Shown: positions 49,700-61,453 of the stretch, in pieces
Layout of the letters: each line of letters begins with the position of its first letter
Numbering within the stretch: the first letter of the stretch is position 1
NCBI GenBank assembly: GCA_020081605.1
Contig: JAHREC010000019.1
Coordinates: 1,178,001 to 1,242,000, forward strand
DNA: 64,000 nt
From: Albifimbria verrucaria
Lineage: Eukaryota; Ascomycota; Sordariomycetes; Hypocreales; Stachybotryaceae
Direction: 5' to 3'
Position numbers and translations under genes: made by a program
Notes under the pieces: model-generated
What the model saw: only the letters and a program-made list of their open reading frames with translations
The model's database searches: none
What the model was told of the DNA's origin: nothing

Positions 49700-51749
49700 T
49701 TGAGTAGAGTGTACTGGTGTAAGAGAGTTGTAGTTGCTGTGTGATGCTGGTGTAGCAACAGGACTCAACTCGGGCACCGCACCAGTCTTATATATACGTC
49801 AAGCGCCTCCACCCTCCAAGACTTAACACACATCACGATGGAATATGCCCGAAGCAAAAGCCAGCCGTGCCCCGGCAACAACGACAACTCTGCGGGAGAC
49901 GAAACGGAGGGACGGGGCCCTGCAGCTCCACCCCTCCATCGCCCAAAACCGGCCGCCCACTTGCCCCTTTGGGCCACTGCACCGACAACCTCTGCCTTTT
50001 TGATTTCTACGCAACGACAAAGCAGTTTTTTAGTCAGCTCGAGTCCTTTTTGCCGTCAGCACATGGGCTTCTGCATTGAGGAGAGCCACCACATGGACAT
50101 GATGCATGAGCCCACCTCTTCCACACGGGCCGTGCCATGCATACATCACAACCTCGAAAAAAATAATCGACAAAACAAATCCCAAAGAAAACAATGCCAT
50201 ATCTACCGACCCGGTCGCCCGCGCTGCTGACAGCATGATGAGAAATCCCACCTTAGGACCTTGTGGGGTTCGTCCAAGACCTCGATTAAGTGGATCGCCA
50301 ACACCCGCTCTGCCATGCACATCTTGCGTTATTCCCAACTAGAAGAGAGAAGAAAAGAAAAAACTTCCTTTTCATCGGCGACTCCCGCCTACGCGCAAGT
50401 CACCGCAACAGCACAACGCATGCTAGCTCCTGTCCCACTGTCCCCACCTCGCCTCTGGCAAGTACAGTAGCAGGTCTTCCTGTTGGAAATTCCACAGCTT
50501 TTGCGCGCGGTTGATGACTAACCCTGCGCTTGACTCGATGGTGTTGCGGTGGAAATGCCCGTGTGTCGTCCCTAAATCGCTGTTTGTCAGCACCTTCTTC
50601 GACCCTGCAGCACGCTTGTGTTACCTTACATCATCCCACTCTCCCCAGTCGCTCGCCTTATCAATCCATCAACAACCCAATTCCCCCACCTCCATCAACT
50701 GGTGGCCCCTTAACCGCGCGCGATCGCACGAGGCGTCCTGCGACTCAGTCCGCTAGTCATACCCATTTGCTATGCTGTTGCCCGTGCCGGTATCCTTCGT
50801 CCCTGTAAGCTCTCATGCAGGCACAGCACGGAACAAGACGCATATAGCAACAATCGTATGTTAGACTTTCGTATCGGATTTGGTTGTTTCAAAATGGGCA
50901 ATACAACTCGAAACGGCTTCAAGGCCTATTAGTATTGGTCAGCACCGAGGCTGCAAAATCAAGCGTCGTCCGGCATCCGAGGTGCATAAACGTCCCTATA
51001 GGTTCGGGATCCTAGTTGATGCCAAATCTACAATAGGGGTATCTGCTCTCACGGGCTAGCCGCATAAGCCTATCTAATCATGTAAAGCCTATGTGACAAA
51101 GGTCGAATCGTACATCAAGTATGCCTATTCATTTCCTACCCTAGACTAGACCACACATGTGAGAAACTCGGCAAAGCTCAATTGGGCTGTCTACACGATA
51201 TTCCAAATCTGATTCTGACTGTCATCCATCACCCAGACTAAGCCTCGATTCCATGTTAGATTATGGTATTCAAGTTTTTCTCCATTGTAGACGTCCATAG
51301 ATTGTCGTTTATTCTAGTGATAACCCATAATGGTATATTGTTATCTATATCAATGCGTAAATGCTCACATAGCAGTGCAACGCTGTTCCAACCCGGCACT
51401 TCCTGTGCCCAGAACAACCATTTCCATACCAGCCCCTATGTATTCTGTACAAATATCAACCTAAACGCCATGTGTGCCATGAGTCGAGCACATGCTTGCG
51501 CTCACTCTACTCTATACGACTGTCGTCCGCGAAAGACATAATACCGAGAGCAATCGATGTTGTGGCATTGAGTGCATGGATCTCACCCCAGTCCCCGTGA
51601 GATCTCCTGATGTTACCGGGTGGTGGTAGTGTTATCTCCGGGCCGGCTTAAGAAATTCCTGATAACACCTTTCTCCGCTTTTTCCGTCAAAACACCGAGT
51701 ATGATATATATCGGAGGCATCAACCATGCCATGACTGCTTCAAAAGCTC

Positions 51750-51767
51750 TTTTTTTTTTTTTTTTTT
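51750..51767. repeat. Poly(T) tract, 18 bases
   Basis: Uninterrupted T run about 60 bp beyond the 3' end of the reductase gene, where it would be poly(A) on the coding strand. A possible 3'-UTR element; exact length unreliable. Confidence 0.8.
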
Positions 51768-51828
51768 AGCAACGTGTGGTTGCTGTTGTTTCGGCAAATG
51801 GCCGTCTCCTAACCGTGAGTCGTCCACA

Positions 51829-53654
51829 TTACCACGTCTCAGAGATGTATTGTCCGGCTTCTTTCTTCAGTTCCCAGAACTGGGTGGCTTCCTCGCGCCC
51901 CAGGTTACCCTTGGACATGGCCACGTCAATGAGAGCGCTCTCGACACCCTCGCCCATGCCCTTCGAGCTGCCGCACACAAAGACGCGGCCGTCGACGGAG
52001 TTGACAATGAACCACACAAGATCGGCCTGGTTCTTCACCTCTTCTTGAACGTAACGGCCCTCACCACGTCGGCTCTGGACAACTCGCTTCACCTCGTCCT
52101 CGTGTACTCCCCATTCGCCGCTGTAAATCTCATCGACAAGGGAATCACGGATACCCTGTAATACCCACACCTTGTTCGAGCAATTGGCCTGCTTAAGTCG
52201 TCGCTGGACGAAGCCACGGAAGGGAGCAATGCCGACACCAGCTCCGATGAGCAGCATGGGTCCATCCGAATTGAACTGCTTCGCCAATGGGTTGGCCATC
52301 AAACCCTTGAACATGGGGATGTAGAACTCTGGGTTCTTCTCGCCCGCCCGCTGGGCTGCGAGGAACTTTTGAGCCTGTCTCTCAAAGTAGCCGGATCCAA
52401 CGCCAGTGCGGCTTCCCTTGCGCCAGTCGTTGGTCTCGTGGACCGTCACAGCAATCTCAATGAGACGGTGCTGCTTGTTGTCCCTCGTCTGGAAGGATTC
52501 ATGAGGGTCGTTGGACAGGGAGTAGAATCGCGGCATGAGAGCCTGGGTGGCAGACAGAAGCTCTTCCAGAGGCGGCTGCGAACTGGGGAACGCTGCAGCA
52601 GCTGCAGGACGCTGATGTGAGGGCCAGTTCTCAGGTCGCAGAAGATGCCTTGGCCCTGTCCGGAGCAGAGGAACATGAGGATCTTCTTCTCGTTATCGGC
52701 AGTGGCGTGCTCGGCAAGAACTCGCAGGAGCTGCTTGGTTGGGGGTAGGACTGCAGGTCGGTACACCAGGTGAGAAGGTCGCGACGGGTAGTCACAATCT
52801 CTCGCGGCTTGTCGTCGCCCCAGACAGTAGGCCAGCGTCCCTTGGTGGTCTTCATCAAGACGGGCTTGTCGCGCTGGAAGCGTGGGACCATGAGAGCATC
52901 GAAGACCTCGTCCACGAGCACATCGCAGTTGGGGGCCATGACGCCAATTGCGCCTCCAACCTTGAAGTCACAGTCCTCCTCGCCTGGGTAATCTGTGATA
53001 TCCAGGTCGAAGTGATATGTCCGCTTCTCGGCGCCACCCTTGGTCAGCTCGCGAGTATTGTGAATCTTGGCAGGGTGAACGTGGTAGGGAGGGTGTGGCT
53101 GAACGAATCGCGGGGCTGGATGGAAGTGTCGACAGGTTCATTGATTCGCTGCTTGACGGCGGGCTCATCGGAGCCGCCAGTCACTGACGCCAAGCTGATG
53201 GCAGAATCGGCGGGGAAGTGGTGACAGGTCTGGGGATGGAGTGAAAAGAGATGGTCTTTTCGGGCATCTCAGTGACCTTGGTCAAGGTAGTGGGTATATT
53301 GCTGAGCTTGAGGCCAAGGGCGCGGAAGGCATCATTGTCCGGGAGGGGGACATCATCGTACTCGATACCGGCGCGGCGACTGCTCCCGGTAAGACAGCAG
53401 CCCCCACCACAGCAACGGTTGACGAATTCGGCAGTGGTCTCGCCGGTAATGCGGCGAATATCACGGGCGTTCTGGGCAATCAGGCGAGTCGAGGCCCGGC
53501 GCCGACGAGGGTTTTCTAGGTGGTGCAGCTCATCCTGGTCGTCCGAAGAGTCGGAGTAGGTGAGGGAGGGCGCAATTGAAGGGACCGAGGGCTCGGCCGG
53601 GATAGCGTCGGTGACCGACGACACGAGGTCGTTGATTATGGCCGTCTCGACCAT
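51829..53654 (-). CDS. FAD/NADPH reductase of the P450-reductase family lacking the FMN domain
   Basis: About 609 residues, single exon. The C-terminal ~430 residues are the FAD/NADPH half of diflavin reductases. FAD-binding block: PRFYSLSND; NADPH-binding blocks: LLIGAGVGIAPFRGF and FVCGSSKGMGEGV; the penultimate region ends ISETW with the terminal aromatic residue typical of the family. No flavodoxin (FMN) domain precedes it. Instead there are ~200 residues with low-complexity Ser/Asp/Arg sequence and a conspicuous cysteine cluster CCGGGCC (within RCCGGGCCLTG). Electron transfer to a partner is therefore likely by another route. Start MVETAIINDL at 53654. Four C-run losses (plus-strand G runs 53212-53215, 53112-53115, 52741-52745 and 52585-52588) interrupt the frame; restored total is 610 codons. 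Partner and physiological role unknown. Confidence 0.85.
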
Positions 53655-56600
53655 TATGGGGGTATAGAATGTGGTGGCGTGGGGTGGTGACGCAGGAGCG
53701 TAAGGGTGGAAGCGCGAAAAGTGTGGATGACTGGGCGTAAAGTGAGCGTAGAGAAGACGATGAAGAGTTGTTATAGGAGTCTGAGCATGTCGATAGGGCC
53801 GCAGCATGCAGAACCGAGGTGGTGATCAGACTTGTGGGAGCCGATGAGTTAAAAAGGGTTGGAGGGTGGGACAGGACACGACCTAAAGTAAGTCATGGAA
53901 GAAAAGAAAAGGAATCCCGGCCCAGACTAGAGGAGAGGTGAAGTGACGGAGGAAAACCGGGGATGGCAGCAAGGCAGGGCGTGTGCCGAGCAAGCCCGCT
54001 AGAGGAGCCAGAGCACAGTGCCCGAGCACGGTACGGTGAGGCCGTCCCCGTCCCTTTTGTTACTGTCCGTATCCGTACTCGTGGAACTCTCTCCCCAGGA
54101 CTGGCTGAGCAAGGAACAAACAATAATGCAGCGCTGGTTGATTCGGGGTTTAGTCTTGGATGCAGGTAAGAGTTATGCCCTCTCTATCAGGGCTTTGTTG
54201 AGGAGTTCCCACGACACCACCATATATGTCGTCTGTCCAGACCAGTCCGTTATCTTATCGCCAACATCGCATCTCCGGGCGCTCCTGAGGGACACTGGGA
54301 AATCCGTTGACGTGATTGCGTTAGTCGGTACTGTGCTGGTGCTGTGCTGCACAGTCTGGGCTTGGCCGATAAGACAACCCCGAGTCTGTACTGTAAGAAT
54401 GAATCATCATTGAGTAAAGGGAAATTGATTGATTGATGGGCGATATGACGCCAACGGATTAATCATCCGCCAATGCAACCACGCGGGCTGGGCTTGGTGC
54501 AGGGTTACATCCCAGCTCTGGTTACACCTTATTTCCAGTTGCAAATGTTTTATCAATCAGTTGGGGTTGGAGGGCAAGGGAGGGGAGGGGGAGGGGGTGT
54601 CTGTCCACTGTAACCTACAGCACGTTGACTGACCTCAGCATTAGCAAAACCCGCGCCCAGCTTACGGACGCTTCGTGGCCAGCCCAGGCCAGCCCCCGTT
54701 TAGCCTACCACAGTCAAGTAATTACACTAATTACCCAGCAGCGCAGCTTAGCCCGCGCCCCGTCTGATTCAATCATCCCACCGCACCACGAGCCTCCCGT
54801 GTCATGCCACTTACTGTCGCGACGCAGACCATGACCCGGCGTGCTGGCTGGCTGCGGGAAATTGCGACTAGAATATTCTCGTTCCGAAACGTATGATGTT
54901 GGTGATGCTGAGGGCAGCAAGACAAAGCGCTGTGCAACATTCTTGAGCAGGTATACCCAAGGTAGGTAGGGTAGGGTAAATACTCGGTGCTCGAATACTC
55001 ACTGCGGTGCGTGGTAATTGCTACATACAGTGCCCCTACGGACTCGGGGGCACTGTAAATCGCACGCCCCGGAACTTTTTGCCACCACGGGTTTCTCACT
55101 GTGAGCAGCATGCACAGTGCCAACGACTCCGCTCTCGGAGCACCTCACACTCCCTCTGCAGCCGTTGGCCTCCTCCGTGATCCTCCCAGACACAGACCAT
55201 GGCTTGCGTAGCAGACGGAGCTGGTTACTGGCACTTCGTTTTGCCTGTCCACGCCCCCTCCAACCGCATCCTGTCAATGTTCAGCATGAATCACTCACCC
55301 GGTTCCAAGACATGGAGAAACCACTAATGCCAGCGCATTGGCCCGTGTCTCCTTTTTCCTGAAAAGCCTTTATCCCTGCTCCCACACACCAATCGGCTTG
55401 CTCCTAGTGCCATGCGTGGCTGCCCTAGCGGATTTTATCTGATCCATCTTATCAATCCCATCTAATCTCATTTTTCCAAGCTCCTCCGAGATCCTCTCAC
55501 TGGACAGCCTGAGCCTCCATCAACCCTGTCTGAGCCGTTCCCAGCCCCTACGCCGATTTCGGTTACACGGACCACATGTGTCGGCTACTCATTCCGTGTC
55601 CGGGTCCTTTTGTTCTTGCTTTCCTGGCATTGATAGCAAGGCCCTTGTTAGCAGTCCCGCCGGTCTCTGGAAAACCAGACTGCTAGCCTTGTCAACCAGT
55701 GAACCACCGCAGGATGAGACATTTCCTTCTTTCGCTGGTGGGTCTCCTCGGAAATGACTGTCGAAGGGTTTCCTTGTCAGATTCCATCTGATAAGATTGA
55801 TAAACAGTCGTTGGACTTCTCGTATGCAAACGATGCATTCTGTGGGTCAACGACAATTCCCATCAACAGCGACGTGCCAATTAACTTACTACCGTGCTTT
55901 CCTTCTAAGCAAGCCATACTTGAATCCCCGTGAAACTCTGGTACTTGTGTTTTCGTAGTATCATCCGAAAGAGCCGTTCGACCATCTCAATAAGCTGAGC
56001 CACCAGCCATCCTGACTGGCCCTACATTGCAAGGCCTTGATCATCATGGCCAGTGCCAAGTAGCGGTGGATTGCCGAAATTAGCCAGACGCGTACTCAAC
56101 GGGCTTCTCAACAAATGCAGGGACATAGAGAGGAACCACTCCATCCATTGACTTTGCTAGCATGAAGCACTCGCTGATCCCAGACACCTAATCTTACCAA
56201 GAACGGCCAAAATTCTGAATCTATAACCAGATTCTTTCCCCTGGATCAGCCATCCTTAACCCTTCCTAGCTCTGACGTTATCTGGCCTGATTCCCAGCTG
56301 TGTGGCCCGGCCCATACTGCACGGTTAATGCTCCGACTCGCCGCTAGAAGTTCTGACGGGGTGGAGTCCGGAGACACGACAAGGTCAGATGCGCTGTAAC
56401 CCCATTAACTCTGTTCAGAGGACTTGGTTTGGGGTGTGTCGTTAACATGACTCGACTGTTTGTTTCCTGAGAACTGGGAAGCTTACCATGGGAGAACACT
56501 CTCAAACTTTGTGCTCTTAAGTAGCACAAGCTTGATGAGCTTAGTACTACAGTTCGATCAATTTGTAGATTCTATGGACTCTATTTCAAACTGTAATTAT

Positions 56601-57819
56601 GGGCCATGTTCTTTTGTTGTCATGGAAGAAATGGCATCGTTATACGGTTGTGTCATCTGATTGGTGTGTAGCCGCCGTTAGACGACATGCTTGTCGAGGG
56701 CGTATTGAAACAGTTTGATGTTAGTACCTTGTTTTCATAATTTAACACTCCATGTGAAGGTTTTAAATTCGCTTCGAGGTATTGCATGCTCTCATCTATT
56801 GCTGTAAGTGTCAACCGACCTATGGTCAGTGAACCTATGTGCATGGCTTTTGGATGCTCACTCAAATCCTGCTCGGGAAAAGAATATTGTACCCTCAAAA
56901 TAACAAAAGACTAAAGAATCGACCAAGCCTGTCTCACAAACCCTTTACCTTCACAGCACATAACCTCGTAAAAGACATACATAGCTGACCATTTGGTCAA
57001 CCCTCGTGTGTAGGGTAGCCATATTTACCAAGTAAACACTAGTGGATGAAATAAGCGTCGACAAATCACGATCAGTCGCATTAATCTAGGTAGATTTTAT
57101 TTACTTATCCTATTTCAATTCCCATTTTCCTTTCAATGGTCTTCACCATAGGCAGTTTCGGCACACATGCAACATTGCAGTCAAATCATCGATATTTATT
57201 CCCAAACTATGAATGCATACTCCTTGATCACAGACAGCTAGTAACCCTATACTCAACAGCACATGTTCTTGACATCGAAAGCGCAATCGAAAAGCATTGA
57301 CGAGCAGTGTTCGTAACCTCGCCACTGCCAGGGCCTGATTATTGGCCTGCCTTTTCACCCCACTACGTCTGACCGTCTGGGATTATTGCTGCGTATCCAA
57401 CTTTCTTGAATCGTCATGTGTCGGGCCTGAACAGCCCGCTACTGGCGACTAGGCCGAATCCCACATCCACCAATTCAGAGGGCATGGTGGAATCGGGCAG
57501 TGGATCCAGCTGCTGCCGCTGGCAATGCCGCTGCAAACTTGCTAGTTCCACAAAGCATCCTGTGAGGACCTGGCCATGTCGAGCCCACTGGTGGTTGAGA
57601 TGATCTTTTGATTCGGCCAAGACGCCAAAAGTATTTGATAAGTTACAGATCCAGCCTAACCGGAACGCCCCTCGCCGATCTTTGAAACAGCCAACAAAAC
57701 CATTCCGTGATGCACAAAGCTGGAAGAAACACAAATCTGCCGTGGGTCCCGTAGAATCCCCGGAAGATAGCGATCAAAGCAGAGAAAACGACTCGTCATC
57801 TATCCTCACGCACTCTGAT
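53655..57819. other. Very long intergenic region (4.2 kb)
   Basis: No protein gene supported between the reductase start and the fibrillarin stop. It includes a G-rich tract (54562-54598), GGTAGG/GTAGGG microrepeats (54959-54980), CT-rich stretches (54620-55600) and short ORFs without domains (54018-54413, 56653-56898, 57414-57734). The near side presumably carries the reductase promoter and long 5' UTR. A spliced non-coding RNA or a small fast-evolving gene could be missed here. Confidence 0.45.
54562..54598 (+). other. G-rich tract with G-quadruplex potential
   Basis: Runs of three to five G separated by one to five bases (gggg, ggg, ggg, gggg, ggggg, ggggg), enough to form a G-quadruplex. 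It lies about 0.9 kb upstream of the reductase start. Run lengths may be under-called. Confidence 0.5.
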
Positions 57820-58962
57820 TTACTTGGTGCGCTCGTAGATACCGGCAACCAAGCAGTGGTCACGCTCGAAGGGTTCTGTGGCAGGTTAGTTTACGTAGTT
57901 ATAGTAGGACGGCAAAGGTACATACCCAGGGTAAGCTGGTACTTGGGCTTGATGTGCTCAGCACGCATCTTGTTGACCTCGTTGGCGAAGACCTCGGCAG
58001 GAGGAGCAGTGCTGTCGATACAGTTGGCCTTGATAGAGATGAGGACACCGCCGCCGTTCTTGAGGAACCAGTTGGCGTTCATGGCAACGATACGGGCCTG
58101 GTCAGGCTGGGCAACGTCGGCAAAGATGACGTCGACCATGGGGACGGCCAGACGGTAACGGGCAGGCTGACGGGCATCCTCAACGATGGGGACAACGTTG
58201 GGGCGCTTGGAGGCCATGCCGATCAGGTCACGGCCGGAACGAGAAGAGAACTCGACAGCGTAGACGAAACCCTCGGGGCCGACGAGATCGGCAACGTGGG
58301 AGACGGAGGTACCAGAGGCACCACCGAGGTAGAGCACACGGGAACCGGGCTTCATGTAGATATCGTCGGCACCACCGGCGATGGCAGCGCACAGCTTGCT
58401 TCGGAAGGGGTTCCACATGCGGTACTCAACCTTGGTGGTGGTGGTGGTTCCGTCGTCGTTCTGCTTCGACTCGTCGACAGAGATGCGCTTCTCGCCGTAG
58501 ACGGACTCACCAGGAGTCAGGTTGCGAGTGGCAAGACCGTCCTCCTTACCGCCACGAACAACGAAGACACCTGGGTGGCGATGGGGCTCCTATGGGATTT
58601 GGTGGTTAGACAAAGGTTCGACGACAGAAGCAATTGAGTCTCGCAACTTACAATGATGACCTTGGCACCGCCCTTGGCACCAGCGGCACCACCACGGCCA
58701 CCGCGGGCGCCGCCTCGACCACCACGGCCGCCACGAGCAGGACCACCACGACCGCCGCCTTGTCAAAGAGTTAGCATTTCATCCGACGACAGGCTCTTGA
58801 TTTCAACATACCACGACCACCGCCGCGACCACCGAAGCCACCACGGTCACCGCCGCCGAAACCACCGCGGCCACCACCACGGCCACCACCTCGACCACCG
58901 CCGCGACCACCAAAGCCGCCGCGATCACCACCGCCACCACGACCTCCTCGGAAAGGTGCCAT
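57820..58962 (-). CDS. nop1: Fibrillarin (box C/D snoRNP 2'-O-methyltransferase)
   Basis: Nucleolar rRNA 2'-O-methyltransferase, 325 residues in four exons: 58962-58812, 58758-58652, 58589-57926 and 57875-57820. Frame unbroken (326 codons). The first ~80 residues are a GAR domain made of RGG/GGFGG repeats, split by intron 1. The catalytic domain shows [20 protein letters not shown]-binding [46 protein letters not shown] and [15 protein letters not shown], ending YERTK. Introns are about 50-62 nt. It is divergent from the ribosomal protein L17 gene across 730 bp, consistent with shared control of ribosome biogenesis. Confidence 0.98.
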
Positions 58963-59692
58963 TATATCAGAGAGGAAATTGTAAAGTTTCCAGGAATTGA
59001 ACGCTCAAGCCTATGAAAAGGACACGTTCGGAGACTCACGGATACGAATCCTTGAGTGTGAAAGGGGCAGGCTTGTTGGCGTCCGCAGACTTGACCTGGA
59101 AAGCTTTGTCTGGTTTGACGATAAACCTGGGAACGACCTTTGCGAAGAAAATTTTGGAAGCTTTTTCCTGCAAAGCTTTCCGATCCCCACAATTTCCTGC
59201 AATTGGGGGACCATCTTGGGCCGACATTCTTCCGGAGGTGGGGCATCAGAGCGCTACCCACTTGCAGAATTATTACATGAGCAGGCTCTTGGAAATCACG
59301 TGCGATGGGAGGTGAAGAGAATGGTCAGGTGACTTGAGGTACACTCACAAACAGAGGTACAGCGTAGGATATTATTTCAGAATAGAAAAATAAAAAAATA
59401 ATAAACTCCCAATTAAAGCAACCTATTCAATCACTATCATCGTCCTAACCAGGTAATTACACATTTCTTCCCTTTTCTCTGGCTATATTTTGAGGTGCCC
59501 TTGCCTGCACTTTGTCTCTCTGTTTTTTGGGCAGGTGCCAGTTTCAAAACTGGAAAGGGCTGTCAAACCCTAACTAGGCAAGCGAGACTGACTTTGGGTG
59601 CTTAGTGGTTTAGGGCAAAAGTTCTGAAATTCTCAACTTCAGCTCGCGAACCCACGTCCATCGAAACCGACAACACACCCAACGCCGTCGAG
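58963..59692. promoter_or_regulatory. Shared divergent promoter of fibrillarin and L17
   Basis: 730 bp between two ribosome-biogenesis start codons. AAACCCTAA at 59565-59573, about 120 bp upstream of the L17 ATG, matches the telobox-like element bound by Tbf1-type factors in yeast ribosomal promoters. The 59330-59460 part is A/T-rich. Motif identity is seen; factor binding is inferred. Confidence 0.6.
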
Positions 59693-60648
59693 ATGGTGAG
59701 TGCTGCTGCCCCTTGCCTTGGTCGATTGAAAGGGAATTGGGAGAATAAATGAGGAGGATTGTCATGTCGCCCGGAAGGGGAATGTCGTTGTTGCATTCTC
59801 TTGGCCCACGGGACGCCCTTCCGCGAGCCTTTGTGCAGAAAACACCACGTCACGGCATTTTTGTGATTGACATGGACTGACTGTTCCTCTTCTTCGCCTT
59901 CAAACAGGTCCGATACGCTGCGACCGAGATCCAACCCGCCAAGTCGGCCCGCGCCCGCGGTGCCTACCTCCGAGTCTCCTTCAAGAACACCCACGAGACC
60001 GCCCAGGCCATCAACGGCTGGAAGCTGCAGCGCGCTGTTACCTTCCTCGAGAATGTGAAGGAGCACAAGGAGGCTGTCCCCATGCGCCGCTACGCCAGCA
60101 GCACCGGTCGCACTGCCCAAGGTACGGATCTGAGCATCGCCCCAGGAGTCGTGGGGTACTTGTCGACTGCAGTCCGAGATGAAGCAATGTCGGCACGATT
60201 TTGGGAGATCCTTTACTGATTGGGCTCGTGGTATAGGCAAGCAGTTCGGTGTCTCCAAGGCCCGCTGGCCCGTCAAGTCCGCCGAGTTCCTGCTCGGTCT
60301 CCTCAAGAACGCTGAGGCCAACGCCGATGCCAAGGGTCTTGACACCGGCAACCTGGTTGTCAAGCACATCCAGGTCAACCAGGCCCCCAAGCAGCGGAGG
60401 CGCACATACCGTGCTCACGGTCGTGTACGTTGATCCTTACTCCCGGCCAAGCCGGATCCAACCTCAACCTGTTCTAACATGAATGACCACAGATCAACCC
60501 TTACATGTCGAACCCCTGCCACATCGAGCTCATCCTGACCGAGGGTGAGGAGGTTGTCCAGAAGTCCGAGGAGGTTGCCGGCCGTGATTCCCACCTGACC
60601 TCGCGGCAGCGTGGTGCCCGTCTCCGCAAGGCCATCACCGCCGCGTAA
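59693..60648 (+). CDS. rpl17: 60S ribosomal protein L17 (uL22)
   Basis: Large-subunit protein lining the polypeptide exit tunnel; 186 residues. Exons 59693-59695 (the ATG only), 59908-60121, 60237-60424 and 60493-60648; 187 codons, frame unbroken. The first intron (212 nt) directly follows the start codon, a pattern common in fungal ribosomal genes. Sequence blocks: [75 protein letters not shown] and [15 protein letters not shown]. Divergent partner is fibrillarin. I looked for an intronic snoRNA and found no convincing boxes. Confidence 0.98.
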
Positions 60649-61453
60649 GCGTCGTCCTATGATAGGCTTTGAAGCGAGGCAGGGAAATGGGGCTAGGAGG
60701 AACGCCCGCAGACGACTTGAATGGAAAAACCGGAGTTACTTAGACATGAAAGTGATTTGGTTTTTTCCTTAGGGTCTGGGAACGGCACGGGGCGGAGAGA
60801 GAAAGACGATGGGTTTCTTTCATCTCCCGGTGTATGGCAAAGGCTACGGTGAATCATGGCATTATAGGGTCCATCGCATGCAAAACTATTTTTTCTGCTG
60901 CTTTCGCAAGGGAACGTGGCGAAATGACAAAACCAAAAGAAATCCTCCAAAATCCATCCCTCCCTAGCTCGACGCATCCTCTGTAGCCAACGTGACCTTG
61001 GTGACGCATGAACTGTCCTCCCAGCTAGTAGTCCCTATTTCTCTGCACGTGCCTGGGGCCATTCTACAGGTCGTCAATGCAAAATGCTCTACGCCTTTGT
61101 GGCACACAATTTCGTACATGCTCAGCTATCCAGCCATCCGTATCCACCAAGCCTTTGCGGCTCTTTTTGGCCATTCTTATGCAACATCATCCTCATCCTA
61201 TAGCATGCCCATTCCCCTCCGTTTGCCTAAAATACGGACGTATCCTCGTCCCAACCCCCAGTTTCCCCATCATATTTAACGACACAAAATTATTGAAGTA
61301 TACACGCCAGCTCCTCTACCGAACTGTGCCTAATCCATAAAAATTCCAATCATTCATCATTATTTGCGGTCCATAGCTCGATTTGTGCTTTGCCCTCATT
61401 ATATCCGGCCCAAAATCCTCTGAATGAACGCCATCTCCAAAAATCCCGACACG
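60649..61453. other. Convergent intergenic region
   Basis: About 800 bp between L17 (+) and F-box (-) stops. Likely 3' UTRs. No gene supported. Confidence 0.5.

Larger units (their letters stand above)
49629..51828. other. Long intergenic region
   Basis: About 2.2 kb between the nitroreductase start and the reductase stop, both on the minus strand. It holds a (TG)n microsatellite (49677-49699), a T18 tract (51750-51767) and the nitroreductase promoter. Open frames at 49838-50808 are short, low-complexity and overlapping. No gene supported. Confidence 0.5.

Noticed and set aside
49838..50808. Short ORFs upstream of the nitroreductase gene
   Set aside because: Low-complexity, mutually overlapping, no family resemblance; treated as promoter/UTR DNA.
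60122..60236. Possible box C/D snoRNA in the second intron of L17 (GAGATGA and CTGA)
   Set aside because: The C box has a mismatch, box spacing is too short and there is no terminal stem.
59602..60405. 267-codon antisense ORF over the L17 gene
   Set aside because: It mirrors L17 exons and introns on the other strand; L17 is unambiguous.
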